Of a DNA stretch of 64,000 nucleotides, positions 44,202-55,344 are shown in pieces; position 1 is the first letter of the stretch; every line of letters starts with the position of its first letter. The translations under genes and the position numbers were made by a program. The notes below the pieces were generated by a model, which saw only the letters and a program-made list of their open reading frames with translations, was not told where the DNA came from and did no database searches. Source of the stretch: Plantago major (Eukaryota; Streptophyta; Magnoliopsida; Lamiales; Plantaginaceae); contig CM048841.1 in the NCBI GenBank assembly GCA_026545765.1, positions 105,001,542-105,065,541 on the forward strand, read 5' to 3'.

Positions 44202-46626
44202 TTTCAGGCTCATTTGTAAGTTAAACATTTATTACATCTAATCACATTACATGTTAGTTTGAAGGGCATCTCTCAAACATTCATTTGATTCACACCCTCA
44301 TTTACCCACGACAATACGATTAAATAACAACCTTTCTCTCCTGCTCTTCTTCGCAAGTAGTTTTTTGAAGGAAAATACGAATATGGATGACCTTAAAACT
44401 TTGGAAGTGTACAATTTAGTATCATCATACTATATAGCTTCTTTTTTACAAGTCTAGTTGAAGAATATCACATATTTGTAGAATGGTTTATGCAATTATT
44501 GTCTACATCTCTCAAATTAAAGCTTGGTGGCTTAGATGCAAATTAACCCAATCTAGAATAGTCACCAAATTTGTAACCATAGAAGAATGTACCAATAGTA
44601 CTCGATTATTTTGTCTTTTGAAATATAGGAGGCAAAAGCAACTGTGATGGGATCCCAAGATAATGAAGAGAAGATGAGAAGTGGTAGATAATGACAGATA
44701 TTGGAATATTTGTTGGGACCGGACAACATTGATTTTCCCACCATCCAAGAATCTTGGTCCCTGCAATTTTTGTAAATTAATGCATGTTAATAAAAGATAA
44801 AGACTCAAGATGTGAGATCTAGCTGCTAGGATAATTAGCGTTATATATAATTAAACACTTGTTGTTGTAGTACTAATCTTTAATTGATTGGTTGATTATA
44901 TCTTCTAGTGGATTGCATGTGTCAATTGATTTGTTATCTTAATGGATAAGCCATTTGGTGTTGATAATTATTTAACACAGTCACTTGATTATTGTAGTAC
45001 CAAGTGTAGTTTGTTACTTTGTTATAATGGATTGTGGTAGCCTTTAATTAATTAATCAAAGGGAAAGGAGAAAATAATCGAGGAAACACAGAGATCTGCA
45101 TTGTCAAAGTAGCTAGGTGATAGATTGTTGTTTTTTCTTCTAAACTAGGTTAAATTAATTAATTAAAGCCATTTTCTGATGCTGATCCATGTGCTTCTCT
45201 AGCTTAACCTATCATTTTGTTTAATTTCCAAGTGTGCAAATAATGCTTCTCTTGAGTGTACATAGAAGACGAGTACTTGCTCGTTTCATTGAAAAATTAG
45301 ATTGAAATAAATTATCAACTTAGATTCTAATAGGTAATGTTTAACCCCATTCGACCCAAATCGATTTAATACTAAAAAAGGATGGATTTTTTAGATACGG
45401 CTAGGGTAGGTGTCCGAGGCGCAATAGTACCCATGAAGAAAGTATTCCAACTCTATCCGACTCAATAAATAGAATTTCACCCAACTTATGACCTACAATC
45501 ATCTAGACCTAACGCATTGGTTTTGCACAAAGATTCATAACCCTAATATCAAATGTCATGTAATATTAATACATGTAGTGTCAAATTCACCACAAATTGT
45601 GGTTTTCTTTTCTCATAAACGTCTACCTGACCAGTTTCACTACCTATAGAGTTCAGGTAAGGAATATTGGAGTAATGATTAAATTGCACACCCCTTCACA
45701 AGTTCAAACATTTAATTAGAATGTAATTATATCATGGTATCAAAGTCTCTGATTTAAGGCCACATGCAATCTAACATATTAAATTTCCAATGAATGGCCA
45801 CCCACTTCAATTTGAGCACTCTGCATTCAACAGGATTGGCACTGCCTTGGCCGAACCCTACATTTTTAGAAGTATTGTACGAGTATGAAACTACTAGAGT
45901 AATGTTCAATGGATGAAGTTACTAGATTAATGTAGAAGTTGATTGAAAATGAGTTGACGCAGGATAGTGGAAGTTTTGGTCCTAAGCTTATTAGGCAAAT
46001 GCTAAGGACAGCCATGAAAGGAACCCAATACGTACGTAGGATTAGATTAAGATTTAAAGTTGATCGATCAGCTGCTTAAATGGACGACTATACAATTTTT
46101 ATTTTTTATTTTTTTTTTGTCAAAATGTACCATGTCCATGAGCATCTGCCCAAGTGTCACAATTATGTACATGTCAATTACAAACATATAGAGAAATCTC
46201 TAGCTGATTGCATCTGATTTCTCCTATTGAGTGAGTAGTTTGATTCTGGACAGAATATCTTGTAATCAAATTTTCATGCCGGTAATAGTTGGTTTGAATC
46301 ATGTGTTAGTTCATACATAAAGCATAAGAAATGCTATATAAAAAATACAGGTCTCTGAACCAAAAGCATTTGTCGTAGATACAACAAAAACAACTTTCCA
46401 CGCTCCTTACCATCATCGTGTTAAGTAAACATCAAATTAGAGTCTGAATGGAAAGAAAAATGGTCGAGATTTTCAGGGTTCATGAGACAAGTTGGCATTT
46501 CTTCACAATTCGATCTCAGATTTTCGAAAAAAAAAATGAACATACATAGTCGCTGATCATGCGTGCCATCGAATCTCAGTTTGCCGCCGCTCATGGGTTT
46601 TTTTCCTTTATCCATTCCTTCTTTAT
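44202..46626. other. Intergenic, 2.4 kb without genes
   Basis: AT-rich; short open frames (for example 44512-44808 minus) have no protein-like features. A TGGTATCAAAG near 45735 resembles a worn copia primer binding site but stands alone. Confidence 0.45.
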
Positions 46627-46628
46627 TA

Positions 46629-46811
46629 CTCCCTCCGCTCCAACAACTTTTCCATTTTTTCATTTTTTGCATCCTAAATCTTCCTACCACTATAATATTG
46701 AAATATTTAAAATATAATGGCAATAATCTCACCATTCATTACAAATTAATTATCAAATCAAATTTTTTGACCATAAAGGCATATGAGAATTTTATTATGG
46801 GACGGAGGAAG
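46629..46811. mobile_element. Stowaway MITE (183 bp)
   Basis: TA target sites at 46627-46628 and 46812-46813. Ends CTCCCTCCGCTCC and GGGACGGAGGAAG are inverted repeats of the classic Stowaway type. Confidence 0.85.
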
Positions 46812-46813
46812 TA

Positions 46814-47840
46814 GTTGATTTTTGAGACTCGTTTCTCATGAATTTTAGTCCTGAGACTTACGCGCACATAATTAAGTAATTCCACCGACATCTTAATCGA
46901 CATGATGTGTTTGCTAATCTTTTAATCACCAGTAACATCCATTTCACTAGATATTTGCACATAAAAAAATTATTCCTGCCATATGTAGAGCTTAGATGAT
47001 CGAGGCATACATCAAATGACTTTAAAGGTGGTTTGTTTTGTAATTGGGGTCTTCAGGTTTGAATACCTGTCAATATAATGGTATACCTATGGGATCAATT
47101 AGCCGATTTCGACTGGTTTCTTTAACAAACCGGTTTAAATATAATTATCAACATGATGTTTAGGTTTTTAGATCAGAACCTCTCAATCTGAAAAGTGTAT
47201 ATTATTGAATAGTTGATTAGGTTGTACCATTAAATGACCAACTATATATAAGAATTGGTCATGACACATCACTTGGAGAAAGTTGGAGAGTTGTCTACAC
47301 ATAAGGATAAACTGACACGTGTCCACCACAGTAGGGTAGTGTGCGTGTCTACCACGGGCTCCAATCACCAGTCACAGTGGTTCCTATCTATTTGACTGTT
47401 ACAATCAATCTCATTAATTCCTTTCAAACTGAAGGGGCTAGTATGCTCGAAGAGTTTGGGTTGTGTCATAGTTATTGACCTATGATTCCATGGCTTAAGT
47501 AGGCAGGGATACGAGAGGAGCCTTGGCTCGGCGAACCCAACTCCCTTCTATAGTCTTCACAACTTGTTTAAAGATGGTAACTCTTCCTCGAGGTTTCGGC
47601 CAAGTTCCTATGTTTTGCTATGTCCACCGGCTTGAGGAGTCAGCCTTGGGGAAAATAGTCAGGCTCAGGCCAATTCAATCAAGCTTAGGTTATAAGGTTC
47701 GAGTCACGCAAAAAAGACACTTATAAGTCCTCATAGTTCACTTATATTTAGGTGGCCGATGTCGGATTTATTCTTAATCATCAAGTAACAACAATATAAT
47801 ACTATTAGAGAGGCAATAGCTTAGTTCATTGCTAGTGTTA
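46814..47840. other. Intergenic, 1 kb without genes
   Basis: Nothing supported. A GGTTCGAGTCAC near 47696 resembles a tRNA B box with no matching A box. Confidence 0.4.
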
Positions 47841-47842
47841 TA

Positions 47843-48042
47843 CTCTATCCATCCGTCCCGAACTCAACTTTCAATTTCCTTTTTGTTCTATCTCAAACTC
47901 AACTACTTCTCCTTAAATGAAAAAACATCCTTCATAATTTATTCACCACCACTCATACACCAATCACTCCCTCTTCCACTTTATTCATTTTATCTAAAAA
48001 ATTGTATCCGAACCAACGAAAAGTTGAGTCCGGAACGGAGGG
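47843..48042. mobile_element. Stowaway MITE split by the copia insertion (left part)
   Basis: Starts CTCTATCCATCCGTCCC after TA (47841-47842) and ends GTCCGGAACGGAGGG directly against the copia LTR at 48043. The last few bases plausibly continue at 52414-52421 followed by TA (52422-52423). Confidence 0.6.
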
Positions 48043-48712
48043 TGTGAAGTTTTGGGGTGTTTCGAAGATCCCAGGTTTTACAGGGACCGGTTTGCAAGTT
48101 TTCAGATTTATAGGGACTGGAATGCAAGGTTTCAGTTTTACAGGGACTTGGTTTCGAATGATTTGGAAGTACAGGGACTTGATTGGAAAACTTGAAGAGT
48201 TGTTGGTTTCCTAGCCAAATTCGGTTAGGAAAAACGTAATACAGACCGGATAAGTTGAAACACGCTTTTGTCTCAGCCATTGGATGATAATGGCGGTTAA
48301 AAGCTCAATGGCTCAGAATCATCTGGCAGATTTTCTGTTTAAGCTCGGATCCCCTGTTTCTTATATAATTCACGAGTAACAGCTGGGCAGGAATCGATCA
48401 ATTCACAAGCTGATTAATCTTCCGTTTTTGTGCTATTCTTCGTGATTAGATTAGTGACATTATTAGATGTAGTTGTGAGGATTGTGTAGTAGAATTCAAG
48501 GCATAATTCTGGGTCAATTTCTCTGTAACTTAGCTGGATTGAGGAAGGTTGTGGAGTAATAAAATTCGTTGATCTACGTGGACGTAGATTGGATTTATTC
48601 AATCGAACCATGTTATATTGTGCTTGTGTTTTATTGCTTTGATTGGTGGTTGTGTTTGTCAAGTAGTTGATTGGTTTTATTGCGATCTTGATCTTAGTTC
48701 GAATACTTAACA
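48043..48712 (+). repeat. Copia LTR1 (670 bp)
   Basis: Starts TGTGAAGTTTTGG and ends ACTTAACA. Contains four copies of an about 30-bp repeat with core ACAGGGAC (48080, 48110, 48140, 48171) and a TATATAAT box near 48362. Differs from LTR2 by many substitutions and small indels, so the insertion is not recent. Confidence 0.85.
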
Positions 48713-48714
48713 AG

Positions 48715-48728
48715 TGGCGCCGTCTGTG
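48715..48728 (+). promoter_or_regulatory. Copia primer binding site
   Basis: TGGCGCCGTCTGTG, 2 nt after LTR1; identical over 14 nt to the Tat site at 8329, and unlike the initiator-Met site usual for copia. Confidence 0.65.
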
Positions 48729-48782
48729 GGAAGAAGAAGAAGGAGCTGTGTTCGATCAGTGATTGCGGAGTTGTGATCAACT

Positions 48783-49991
48783 ATGGGTTCAACAAGGTTT
48801 GACATTGACAAGTTTACAGGTGTAAACGATTTTGCACTGTGGAAGATCAAGATGGAGGCTATCTTGACTCAGCAAGGCGTGGATATGGCATTGATGCCTC
48901 GTAGTGAAGTTCCTGAAACAATTACAGATCATGAGTTAAAGATTCTCTCAGGGAAGGCCAGAAGTACAATCATACTGAGTTTGGGTGATGAACCATTAAG
49001 GGAGGTTGCTAAGGAGAAAACTGCAGTTGATATATGGAAGAAGCTAGAATCGTTGTATCAAACACGATCTTTAGCTAGGAGATTATTTATGAAATCACAA
49101 CTGTATTCTTACAGGATGAATCCAGATAAGAACATTCTTGAGCAACTGGCTATGTTCAACAAAACTCTTGATGAAATTGATAGCATAGAAGATTCAAAGC
49201 TTCCTGATGAAGATAAAGCAATAATTTTGCTTAATTCCCTACCAAAGTCTTATGAAAGCATCAGAGATGCAATAGCATTCACAGGCCAAAAGAAGGTTAC
49301 ATTGGAGGAAGTTCAATGTTTAATCAGGCAGAAGGAGCAACAAAAGGAGACAACTAAGGTAGAGGCATCTGGTGAGGGTCTCATGGTCAAGAACAATAAC
49401 TACAAGCCTAAGTTTCAACCATAGTACCAGAAGAACAAGGGTAAAGCACCAGTTGGTGGTGGTTCTGCAAACAAGGAAACCAGGATTTGTCATCACTATA
49501 AGAAACCTGGTCAGCTAAAGAAAAATTATTTCTTGTTAAAGAGACAAAAGGACAATGAAGGTGGAGGGAGTACTTCCCATGAGTTTGCAGGAAATATTGA
49601 GTATGATGGGGATGTGTTAAATATCACAGATGAGGTGATAAATATCCCAGGAGGAGTGTTAAATGTCACAGATCAAGCCAAGGATGAATGGGTTCTTGAT
49701 TCTGGATGCACATCCCATATTTGTCCATATAAGGAGTGGTTTACCAAGTTGGATGTTAGCTATGGAGGCACAGTTATGCTGGGGAATCATATAATATGCA
49801 ACATTCAAGGTGTTGGTGACATAAGGCTCAGAATGGATGATGAATCTGTGAAGACACTCACAGATGTCAGGTATATTCCTGAGCTCAGAAGAAATCTAAT
49901 CTCTCTTGGTACATTAGAGTATAAAGGGTATAGATTAGCTCAGAGAATGGTGTGCTTACTGTGTATAACAAAGATGCATCTGCTGTCATGA
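48783..49991 (+). pseudogene. Copia gag and protease start, broken
   Basis: 48783-49424 is a copia-type gag (FDIDKFTGVNDFALWKIKME near the start, DIWKKLESLYQTRSL in the middle). A TAG at 49422-49424 interrupts it; the same frame continues from about 49425. The zinc knuckle near 49483-49530 is ruined: of the CCHC ligands only the first Cys is kept, the others read Tyr, Gln and Tyr. The protease motif WVLDSGCTSHIC follows at about 49690. Frame is lost near 49940. Confidence 0.8.
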
Positions 49992-50079
49992 GTGGCATAA
50001 GGAGGAATAAGCTCTACTATATGAGGTGTAGGGTGATTACTGGTGATGTATCAGTAGCTAGTATGGATGATACTGAGCT

Positions 50080-51639
50080 ATGGCACATGTAAGTGAGAAG
50101 GGGTTGATTGAGTTGCAGAAGAAGCAGGTATTTGATACAAGCAAGATTGAGAAGCTAAAAACCTGTGAGCAATGTATTATGGAAAAAGCTAAAAGGACCC
50201 CCTTCCCAACTGGTATACATACCAGTAGTGCTCCCCTAGATTACATACATGCAGATCTATGGGGACCTGCAAAAGTGCAGACAAAAGGTGGAGGTAGATA
50301 TTTCCTTTCACTGATAGTTGACTACACTAGAAGAGTGTGGGTGTATGCGCTGAGAAACAAGAGTGATGCATTCTCTAGATTCAAAGAGTGGTGTGCAGAG
50401 GTCGAGCTAGAAAAGGGCTTGAAAGTTAAAGTATTGAGAACTGATAATGGTTTAGAGTTCTTATCAAAGGAATACAACAACTTTTGCATGGATAAAGGTA
50501 TTAAGAGACACAGAACAATACCTGGTACTCCTCAACAAAATGGTTTAGTTGAGAGGATGAACAGAACTCTTCTAGAGAGAACTAGATGCATCATGTTTCA
50601 AGCTGGAGTTCCTAAGTCTTTCTGGGGTGAAGCTGTAACTACTGTGTGTTACTTAATCAATAAAACTCCATCATCAGCCATACATATGAAAACTCTTGAT
50701 GAATTGTGGTATGGAGCTGTGAAAGAATACTCACACTTAAGAGTATTTGGTTGTCTAGCATATGTACATGTCAAGCAAGACAAACTTGAGCCCAAGGCAT
50801 TGAAATGCATATTTTTGAGCTATCCTAAGGGTGTGAAGGGATACAAGCTGTGGTGTATTGAGAAGAATGCTCAGAAGGTAGTTATTAGCAGGGATGTAAT
50901 GTTTGAAGAAGATGTGTTCCCATACAAGAACATTGGTCATCACCTGGAAACTGATATGAAGAAGTTTAAAGATTCTGAGATTGAGGTGGAGCTTATGAGA
51001 ATCAATGATCAAGCTAAAGAAAACCATGAAGTAGTGAGTGATTCTCATGTTCAACAAGATGCAAGTGATCAGCCTAACAACTCAACTGGAGTTGAAATAT
51101 CACAAAGCTCACCTGTAAGGAGTAATACAACACATAGATCTCATACCAGGATTAATACTAGTCCAACTACCACAACTAGTATTTCTACACAGGAACAACA
51201 AGCTCCAGAAGTTACACAACCAGCTACTGAGAATAGAAACCACACAAGGAGGAATGTGGTACCAGTTACAGAAGAAATCAGAAACTTCCAACTGACAAGA
51301 GATAGAGAGAGGAGACGGCCTAAACCTACGAATATGTATGGTTTTAGCAACATGGTGGCAGATTCACTAAGTACTTGTCATGATATTGAATATCAAGAGC
51401 CTCAGAATTTCACAGAAGCAAGTACAGGAGCAAAGAAGTCTATCTATGGATTAAAACAGAGCCCCAGTCAGTGGTACAGAAAGTTCAGTGAGTATATGAA
51501 AGAAATTGGTTTCATTAAATCTGCGTACGATAGCTGTGTGTACTTGAAGAAAGAGAATGTTGCAGATATGTTGACAAAGGTGTTGAATCCAAGCAAACTC
51601 TTACATTGTTTGAATTTGGTTGGTGTCTCAAAGTGTTGA
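50080..51639 (+). pseudogene. Copia integrase fused to RT/RNase H remnants (519-codon open frame)
   Basis: Integrase core has all three acidic residues: HADLWGP (near 50250), RTDNGLEF (near 50440), NGLVERMNRTLLER (near 50550), and zinc residues CEQC. After a variable linker the frame reads the first RT residues (EPQNFTEAS), then jumps to SIYGLKQSPSQWYRKF and DSCVYLKK, then to ENVADMLTKVL and the last residues of RNase H. The finger and palm with the YVDD site and nearly all RNase H are gone, yet both deletion joints keep the frame open to 51639. This product could not reverse-transcribe. Confidence 0.85.
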
Positions 51640-51749
51640 GGGATGCCAGCACCGTGTGCTGGAGCTATTGTCCATCAAAGGATGATAGTGATAAAGAGAA
51701 AGTGAGAAGAATGAAGTTACTCCTGTTATCTTTTCAACAAGGTGGAGAT

Positions 51750-52408
51750 TGTGAAGTTTTGGGGTGTTTCGAAGATCCCAGGTTTTACAGGGACCGGTTT
51801 GCAAGTTTTCAGATTTACAGGGACTGGAATGCAAGGTTTCAGTTTTACAGGGACTTAGTTTCGAAGGATTTGGAAGTACAGGGACCTGATTGGAAAACTT
51901 GAAGAGTTGTTGGTTTCCTAGCCAAATTGGTTAGGAAAAGGTAATACAGACCGGATAAGTTGAAACACGCTTTTGTCTCAATGGCTTGGATGATAATGGC
52001 GGTTAAAAGATCAATGGCTCAGAATCCTTCTGGCAGATTTTCTGTTTAAGCTCGGATCCCCTGTTTCTTATATAATTCACGAGTAACAGCTGGGCAGGAA
52101 TCGATCAATTCACAAGCTGATTAATCTTCCGTTCTTGTGCTATTCTTCATGATTAGATTAGTGACATTATTAGCTGTAGTTGTGAGGATTGTGTAGTAGA
52201 ATTGGACGTAATTCAGGCCAATTCTCCGTAAATTTTGGATTGAGGAAGATTGTGGAGTAATAAAATTTGTTGATTCTCTGTGGACGTAGATTGGATTTAT
52301 TCAATCGAACCACGTTATATTGTGCTTGTATTTTATTGCTTTGATTGATGGTTGTGTTTATTAAGTAGTTGATTGATTTTATTGCGATCTTGGTTCGAAT
52401 ACTTAATA
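51750..52408 (+). repeat. Copia LTR2 (659 bp)
   Basis: Matches LTR1 from TGTGAAGTTTTGG to the end, which here reads ACTTAATA. Repeat cores at 51787, 51817, 51847 and 51878. Confidence 0.85.
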
Positions 52409-52423
52409 AAGGGGATCGGATTA

Positions 52424-53001
52424 CATAGGTAGTAAGAAAACGCGGAAGACAAAGGTGGTCCTTGTTGTTGTTGTTGGATAGTTACGTGCCAATCTAGCCG
52501 TATAGCGCAATGGTTGCCTTCCCACGGTAGTCGGTCCCACTATCTCAAACTGATTCAAAATCTCGAAAAAAACCGACCCGACCCATCTAATGAATCACTA
52601 GCGTGCCTGATCCTTCTTACACACAAATCAAATCTCTCATGTTACACACATCCCAGTGTAAGAACTAGTAGTACTACTGCAACAAATCCAACAAATCCTG
52701 TAATCATTACAATTTCCTCTCTCTCTAGAACTAGCTAGCCCCACCTTTGTCTCCACTCTCTCTCTCTCTAACAGTAAACATAACCCAACACACTCTCTTC
52801 TATTCAAATCAAAACAATTACTCAGACCTCTCCTTGTCATTCTTCATTTATATATATACACTACATTCCATACCAAGTTTCTCATCATTCTCTACTTCTC
52901 CTTACTTTCCTATTCTTCCTCTACACTCAATCAATCTCTACTACTTCAATTCCATTCAACCTTTCAACTCAAGTCTAAGGATCAACAAAAATTGTTGTCT
53001 A
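52424..53001 (+). other. Dof gene promoter and 5' leader
   Basis: Runs of CT near 52720-52768, a TATATATATA stretch near 52849-52858, and a pyrimidine-rich leader up to the ATG at 53002. The TATA and CT-rich leader are typical of plant promoters. Confidence 0.5.
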
Positions 53002-54553
53002 ATGGAGATGGATTCAAGTGCTCAACACCACCACCAGGTGAGAGATTTTGTCAAGTTGTTGATTAGTCTTTCTTGTAAAGATTTTGTGGACTGAAATAAC
53101 TTTACTCTTCCAAGCTCTAGTTGTTTTGTTGTTTGCTTTTATGTTCATTTTTTCAATTGGGAAAGTGGATTTTTACATGTTTGTTTTGAGCTCAGACTAT
53201 GAAATTCTTAGGAAACATGAGGAAAACGATACTTCTTTAGTGTGAATTGATTATTATTCTTATATTGTTTCAGGGTAGTGTGCTAAACAAGAATTTGGAA
53301 GACAAGTTTTGATTTTATTGTAGTGATAATTTGAATTCTATTGTTAAATCAATAGCCAATTTTGTTTACTTGTTTTTTGCAATAGGACGAAAGTTGATCT
53401 CACCAACCGGTATATTTTTGCATTCTTTGATGATCTTCAAGCATCTAGAAACATCATCATTAGCTACTAACCTTAATTCTTGAAGATGTTGAATATACTC
53501 ATTAATCTTAAGATAGTGTGGCATAATTCAAGTAATGACCTAGAGCCTAGCTAATCATTAAAGTCAGACATGGAAGTATGGAACTCAAGATTTATACAGT
53601 ATCAAGATCAATTAAGCTCATAGGATTACAATTACATCATTTAAATTCTTCTAATTACATAATGGTATAAATCCCTGGAATTTTCCCCTTACGATGAATG
53701 ATCTGCTGCATATTTGGCTGATTATAAGTTTCAATTATTTCAGGAAATTGGAAACCAGACACTAGAGAACATGTTGGTATGCACAAAACAACAGCAAGAG
53801 AAGAAGCCAAGACCAGCTGACCAACATGCCCTAAAATGCCCAAGATGTGACTCAGCCAACACCAAATTCTGCTACTACAACAACTACAGCCTCTCTCAGC
53901 CAAGGTACTTCTGCAAGTCCTGCAGGAGGTACTGGACCAAAGGCGGAACTCTGCGAAATGTCCCTGTCGGTGGCGGTTGCAGGAAGAACAAGCGATCTTC
54001 GTCCTCGTCATCTTGCTCCTCATCCTCGTCCAAGCGGAACCCGGACCACCTGATTCCGAACCCCATTCCTTGTTTGAGCCACCTGTCTTATGACCATGAT
54101 CCTTCCAATGACTTGAGCCTTGCTATTGCTAGGCTCCAGAAGCAAAGCAATGGGTTTGAGAATTACGATTTCTCGATTTTGGGCAATCCAAACATCGCGC
54201 ATAGCGAGGGTCTAGGAAACTCCGGCGTGAACACTCCCACTGGATTTTTCGACCAGCCCGGAAATGGGTTTCACAATGTGTACTATGGGATGGAGAATGG
54301 AGGCATGGGGATGAATGGAGTTAGCCAAGAAATGGGATTAGGGTTTGAGGAATTGGGCGGTGCTCCGAATGTGGTGAAGCAAGAGATGTGTAATGGTAGA
54401 GAAGGCGAAAATGGAAGGGTACTATGGGGATTTCCGTGGCACGGAGTTGGAAGCGAAGGCAATCACATTGGGGAACTTGATTCAGGTAGACTTGGATGGA
54501 ATGGAATTGGCTCTACTAATTGGCATGGACTCATCAATAGTCCTCTTATGTGA
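53002..54553 (+). CDS. Dof zinc-finger transcription factor, two exons
   Basis: Exon 1 53002-53037 ([12 protein letters not shown]), intron 53038-53743 (CAG|GTGAGA ... TTTCAG|GAA, phase 0), exon 2 53744-54553; 281 aa. The Dof domain is at about residues 42-98: CPRC, then 21 residues, then CKSC, the C2C2 finger, with the family's [32 protein letters not shown] and RKNKR blocks. A Ser run follows (about 100-115). The rest is Asn/Gly-rich and ends [11 protein letters not shown], a Trp-containing tail seen in some Dof proteins. Dof proteins bind AAAG cores in promoters and act in the nucleus. A short first exon and one intron just before the Dof domain fit the family. An ATG at 53714 in the intron gives a longer exon 2 reading, but the splice sites are good and the first exon reads cleanly. 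Subgroup not assigned. Confidence 0.93.
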
Positions 54554-55344
54554 AATGAGGGAGGGGTATAAGCGGTACATCACATTCGTAGTTCTTGAAT
54601 ATTTCGATTTTCCACACTTTTAAGGGTAAGTCTTTGAAACAAAATTAAGAGATGAAGTGTGAGGAGTCGATGTTGGAGAGGTTGTGGATGGGAATTACCC
54701 AAATTAGACATAGAAATATTATTACATTATGTTATTTAGAGGGGGAGAGGAAAGAAAGTGATGGTAGATTTTGTTCTAATGTATGACTTTAGTTCTTTAA
54801 TTTAATGTGCTATGAATGTTTGTCTGTATTCTGAAGTGAATCATTCTTGTTTTTTTGCTGTCTCAAATGGTTATGTTACTTTATTTCTTGGTGACAAACT
54901 CATTTAATGAATCTTATAGTCTCAAATATTGTCTGTTTTTCATTCATCTTCTCAAAGAATATATGGCAAGAATTTGCAGTGTTTGTTTGGAATTTTGTTG
55001 GGCTATTCTGAGAAATTGATATTGATGTTTCATATTCATGGTCAAGCCAGATCTGAACAGAATACTATAATCATCAACACCTGAAATTAAATACAGGGTG
55101 GCCAATGAATTGAAGTTATAGAATAGTTTCCAGCTTTCCACTAAATTAAATTCTTGAATGTTTTCATCTACTTTCTGTATATAAGTTTAGTAGTGTAATA
55201 TATCATGATCTGAAAAATCTGTAAATAGATCCTTTCAAAGTGTTCATTCTAAATAAAAATCGGAACTTGAACTTGTAGAATTTATGTGAAGAGTAACATT
55301 GACAAACGTATGAACAAAATTAAAATTGAATAACTAAGATAAAC
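54554..55344. other. Dof 3' region and intergenic
   Basis: Probably the Dof 3' UTR for the first few hundred bases; AT-rich non-coding beyond. Nothing else seen. Confidence 0.5.

Larger units (their letters stand above)
48043..52408 (+). mobile_element. Ty1/copia element, internally deleted, LTR to LTR (4366 bp)
   Basis: LTR1 48043-48712, primer binding site, gag and protease/integrase pieces, a remnant of RT and RNase H, PPT (near 51737-51749), LTR2 51750-52408. Flanking pentamers GAGGG (48038-48042) and AAGGG (52409-52413) agree at four of five positions and are a likely worn target duplication. Gag and integrase resemble Tork-type copia elements, but lineage is not certain. Confidence 0.85.

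Noticed and set aside
45725-45760. TGGTATCAAAG as a copia primer binding site
   Set aside because: No LTR end precedes it and no gag follows.
47680-47712. tRNA B-box-like GGTTCGAGTCAC
   Set aside because: No A box at a suitable distance and no cloverleaf.
52495-52550. tRNA- or SINE-like sequence (TAGCGCAATGG)
   Set aside because: A-box match only; no convincing B box or cloverleaf.
53714-53743. ATG at 53714 as the Dof start
   Set aside because: Lies in the intron before a good acceptor; exon 1 at 53002 has a proper ATG, donor and phase.
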